Part shown: positions 42,369 through 42,889 of the stretch, piece after piece
How positions within the stretch are numbered: the first letter of the stretch is position 1
Layout of the letters: every line of letters starts with the position of its first letter
Source of the DNA: JBBQVZ01 sp038211015
GTDB taxonomy: Bacteria > Actinomycetota > UBA4738 > HRBIN12
Assembly: GCA_038211015.1 (NCBI GenBank)
Contig: JBBQVZ010000011.1
Location: 1-42,889, forward strand
DNA length: 42,889 nucleotides
Reading direction: 5' to 3'
Notes under the pieces: generated by a model
Told to the model about the DNA's origin: nothing
Database searches by the model: none
The model's input: only the letters and a program-made list of their open reading frames with translations
Position numbers and translations under genes: made by a program

Positions 42369-42889
42369 ATGGACGAGGACCGCTTCGACGACGAGAAGAT
42401 CGAACAGGGCGTCCGGATGATCCTCGAGGGGATCGGCGAGGACCCGGATCGCGGTGGTCTGCGTGAGACGCCGTCGCGAGTCGCGCGCATGTACCGCGAG
42501 GTGTTCGCGGGGATCGGACAGGACGCGTCGCAGCTGGTGACCGTCGTCGAGGGCGCGGATCACGACGAGATGATCATGGTGCGCGACATCCCGATCTACT
42601 CGATGTGCGAACACCACCTCATCCCGTTCAGCGGGAAGGCCCACGTCGCGTACATCCCGAACAAGCAGCAGCAGATCACCGGCCTGTCGAAGATCGCCCG
42701 CGTCGTCGATCTGCTCGCGAAGCGCCCGCAGGTGCAGGAACGGCTCACGACGGAGATCGCCGAGGCGCTCGACGAGGCGCTCTCGCCTCGGGGGGTGTTC
42801 GTGGTCATCGAATGCGAGCACCTATGCATGACGATGCGCGGCATCAAGAAGCCGGGCTCGGTGACCGTGACCTCCGCGGTGCGCGGCCT
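42369..42889 (+). CDS. folE: GTP cyclohydrolase I (3' end beyond window)
   Basis: The first 173 codons are present and open to the right edge. The enzyme makes 7,8-dihydroneopterin triphosphate for folate synthesis. Visible motifs: GLRETPSRVARMYREVFAG, the zinc ligands Cys and His in SMCEHHLIPFSGKAHVAYIP, GLSKIARVVDLLAKRPQVQE and the second Cys ligand in CEHLCMTMRGIKKPG. Family length is about 190-220 aa, so only the last few percent is missing. FtsH and FolE are near neighbours in Mycobacterium as well. Confidence 0.95.
   Translation, partial: MDEDRFDDEKIEQGVRMILEGIGEDPDRGGLRETPSRVARMYREVFAGIGQDASQLVTVVEGADHDEMIMVRDIPIYSMCEHHLIPFSGKAHVAYIPNKQQQITGLSKIARVVDLLAKRPQVQERLTTEIAEALDEALSPRGVFVVIECEHLCMTMRGIKKPGSVTVTSAVRG

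Noticed and set aside
1..42889. CRISPR arrays, insertion sequences, integrases, phage genes, attachment sites
   Set aside because: No direct-repeat/spacer array, transposase or integrase motif was seen; base composition is uniform and the genes are chromosomal in type.

Overview
The window comes from a high-GC actinobacterium, probably an uncultured or poorly sampled lineage of Actinomycetota. Support: very high GC with GC-rich third codon positions, many GTG starts, NarL/LiaS-type histidine kinases, a DUF2342 metalloprotease, topA followed by an MFS-thymidylate kinase fusion and holB (an order I recall from Streptomyces), and DUF2342-tilS-hpt-ftsH-folE (an order close to that of Mycobacterium). 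I cannot place the class. The window is almost fully coding; no gene-free stretch exceeds 300 bases, the longest being 26797-27055 (259 bp).

Layout. (1) 1-8102 is a potassium-homeostasis locus: a TrkA NAD-binding subunit (cut by the window edge), two KimA-like APC-superfamily K+ transporters with C-terminal Usp-like modules, a short KdpD-type sensor kinase, a KdpE-type regulator and an HD-domain hydrolase. The first transporter and trkA run leftward, the rest rightward, from a 121-bp divergent region carrying four CGTGAA(G/A) direct repeats. (2) 8109-10271 holds YihY/BrkB and DedA membrane proteins and a GNAT acetyltransferase. (3) 10471-16218 is a DNA-metabolism operon: topA, MFS::tmk fusion, holB. 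(4) 16297-22321 holds an orphan receiver-only regulator and two tandem secreted M36 (fungalysin-type) metallopeptidases. (5) 22426-31730 is a signalling island: three paralogous membrane GAF/HisKA_3 kinases, a LuxR-type regulator, a receiver-HTH-class III cyclase triple fusion, a universal stress protein and a small membrane protein. (6) 31773-33896 is a Usp::UbiB/ABC1-kinase fusion, followed by tRNA-Thr(CGT). (7) 34120-42889 holds a small beta-barrel-like protein, an Ala/Pro-rich membrane-anchored protein with in-frame DNA repeats, DUF2342, tilS, hpt, a lipoprotein, ftsH (probable CTG start), a secreted beta-helix protein, a HAD hydrolase and folE (cut by the right edge).

Two cross-cutting patterns stand out. 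Many starts have no Shine-Dalgarno but carry a TANNNT -10-like hexamer 6-10 nt upstream, which suggests leaderless mRNAs. In four cases (trkA, kimA2, holB, folE) the hexamer begins with the TAG stop codon of the preceding gene, and three of these share the 10-mer GGGTAGCATC. Usp-type domains also recur: in both KimA-like transporters, in a free Usp protein and fused to the UbiB kinase.

The best candidates for something new are the Kdp-type two-component pair wired to KimA/TrkA instead of KdpFABC, the receiver-HTH-adenylate cyclase fusion with its coupled kinase, and the Usp::UbiB fusion. Functions are read from motifs by eye; no database search was run.
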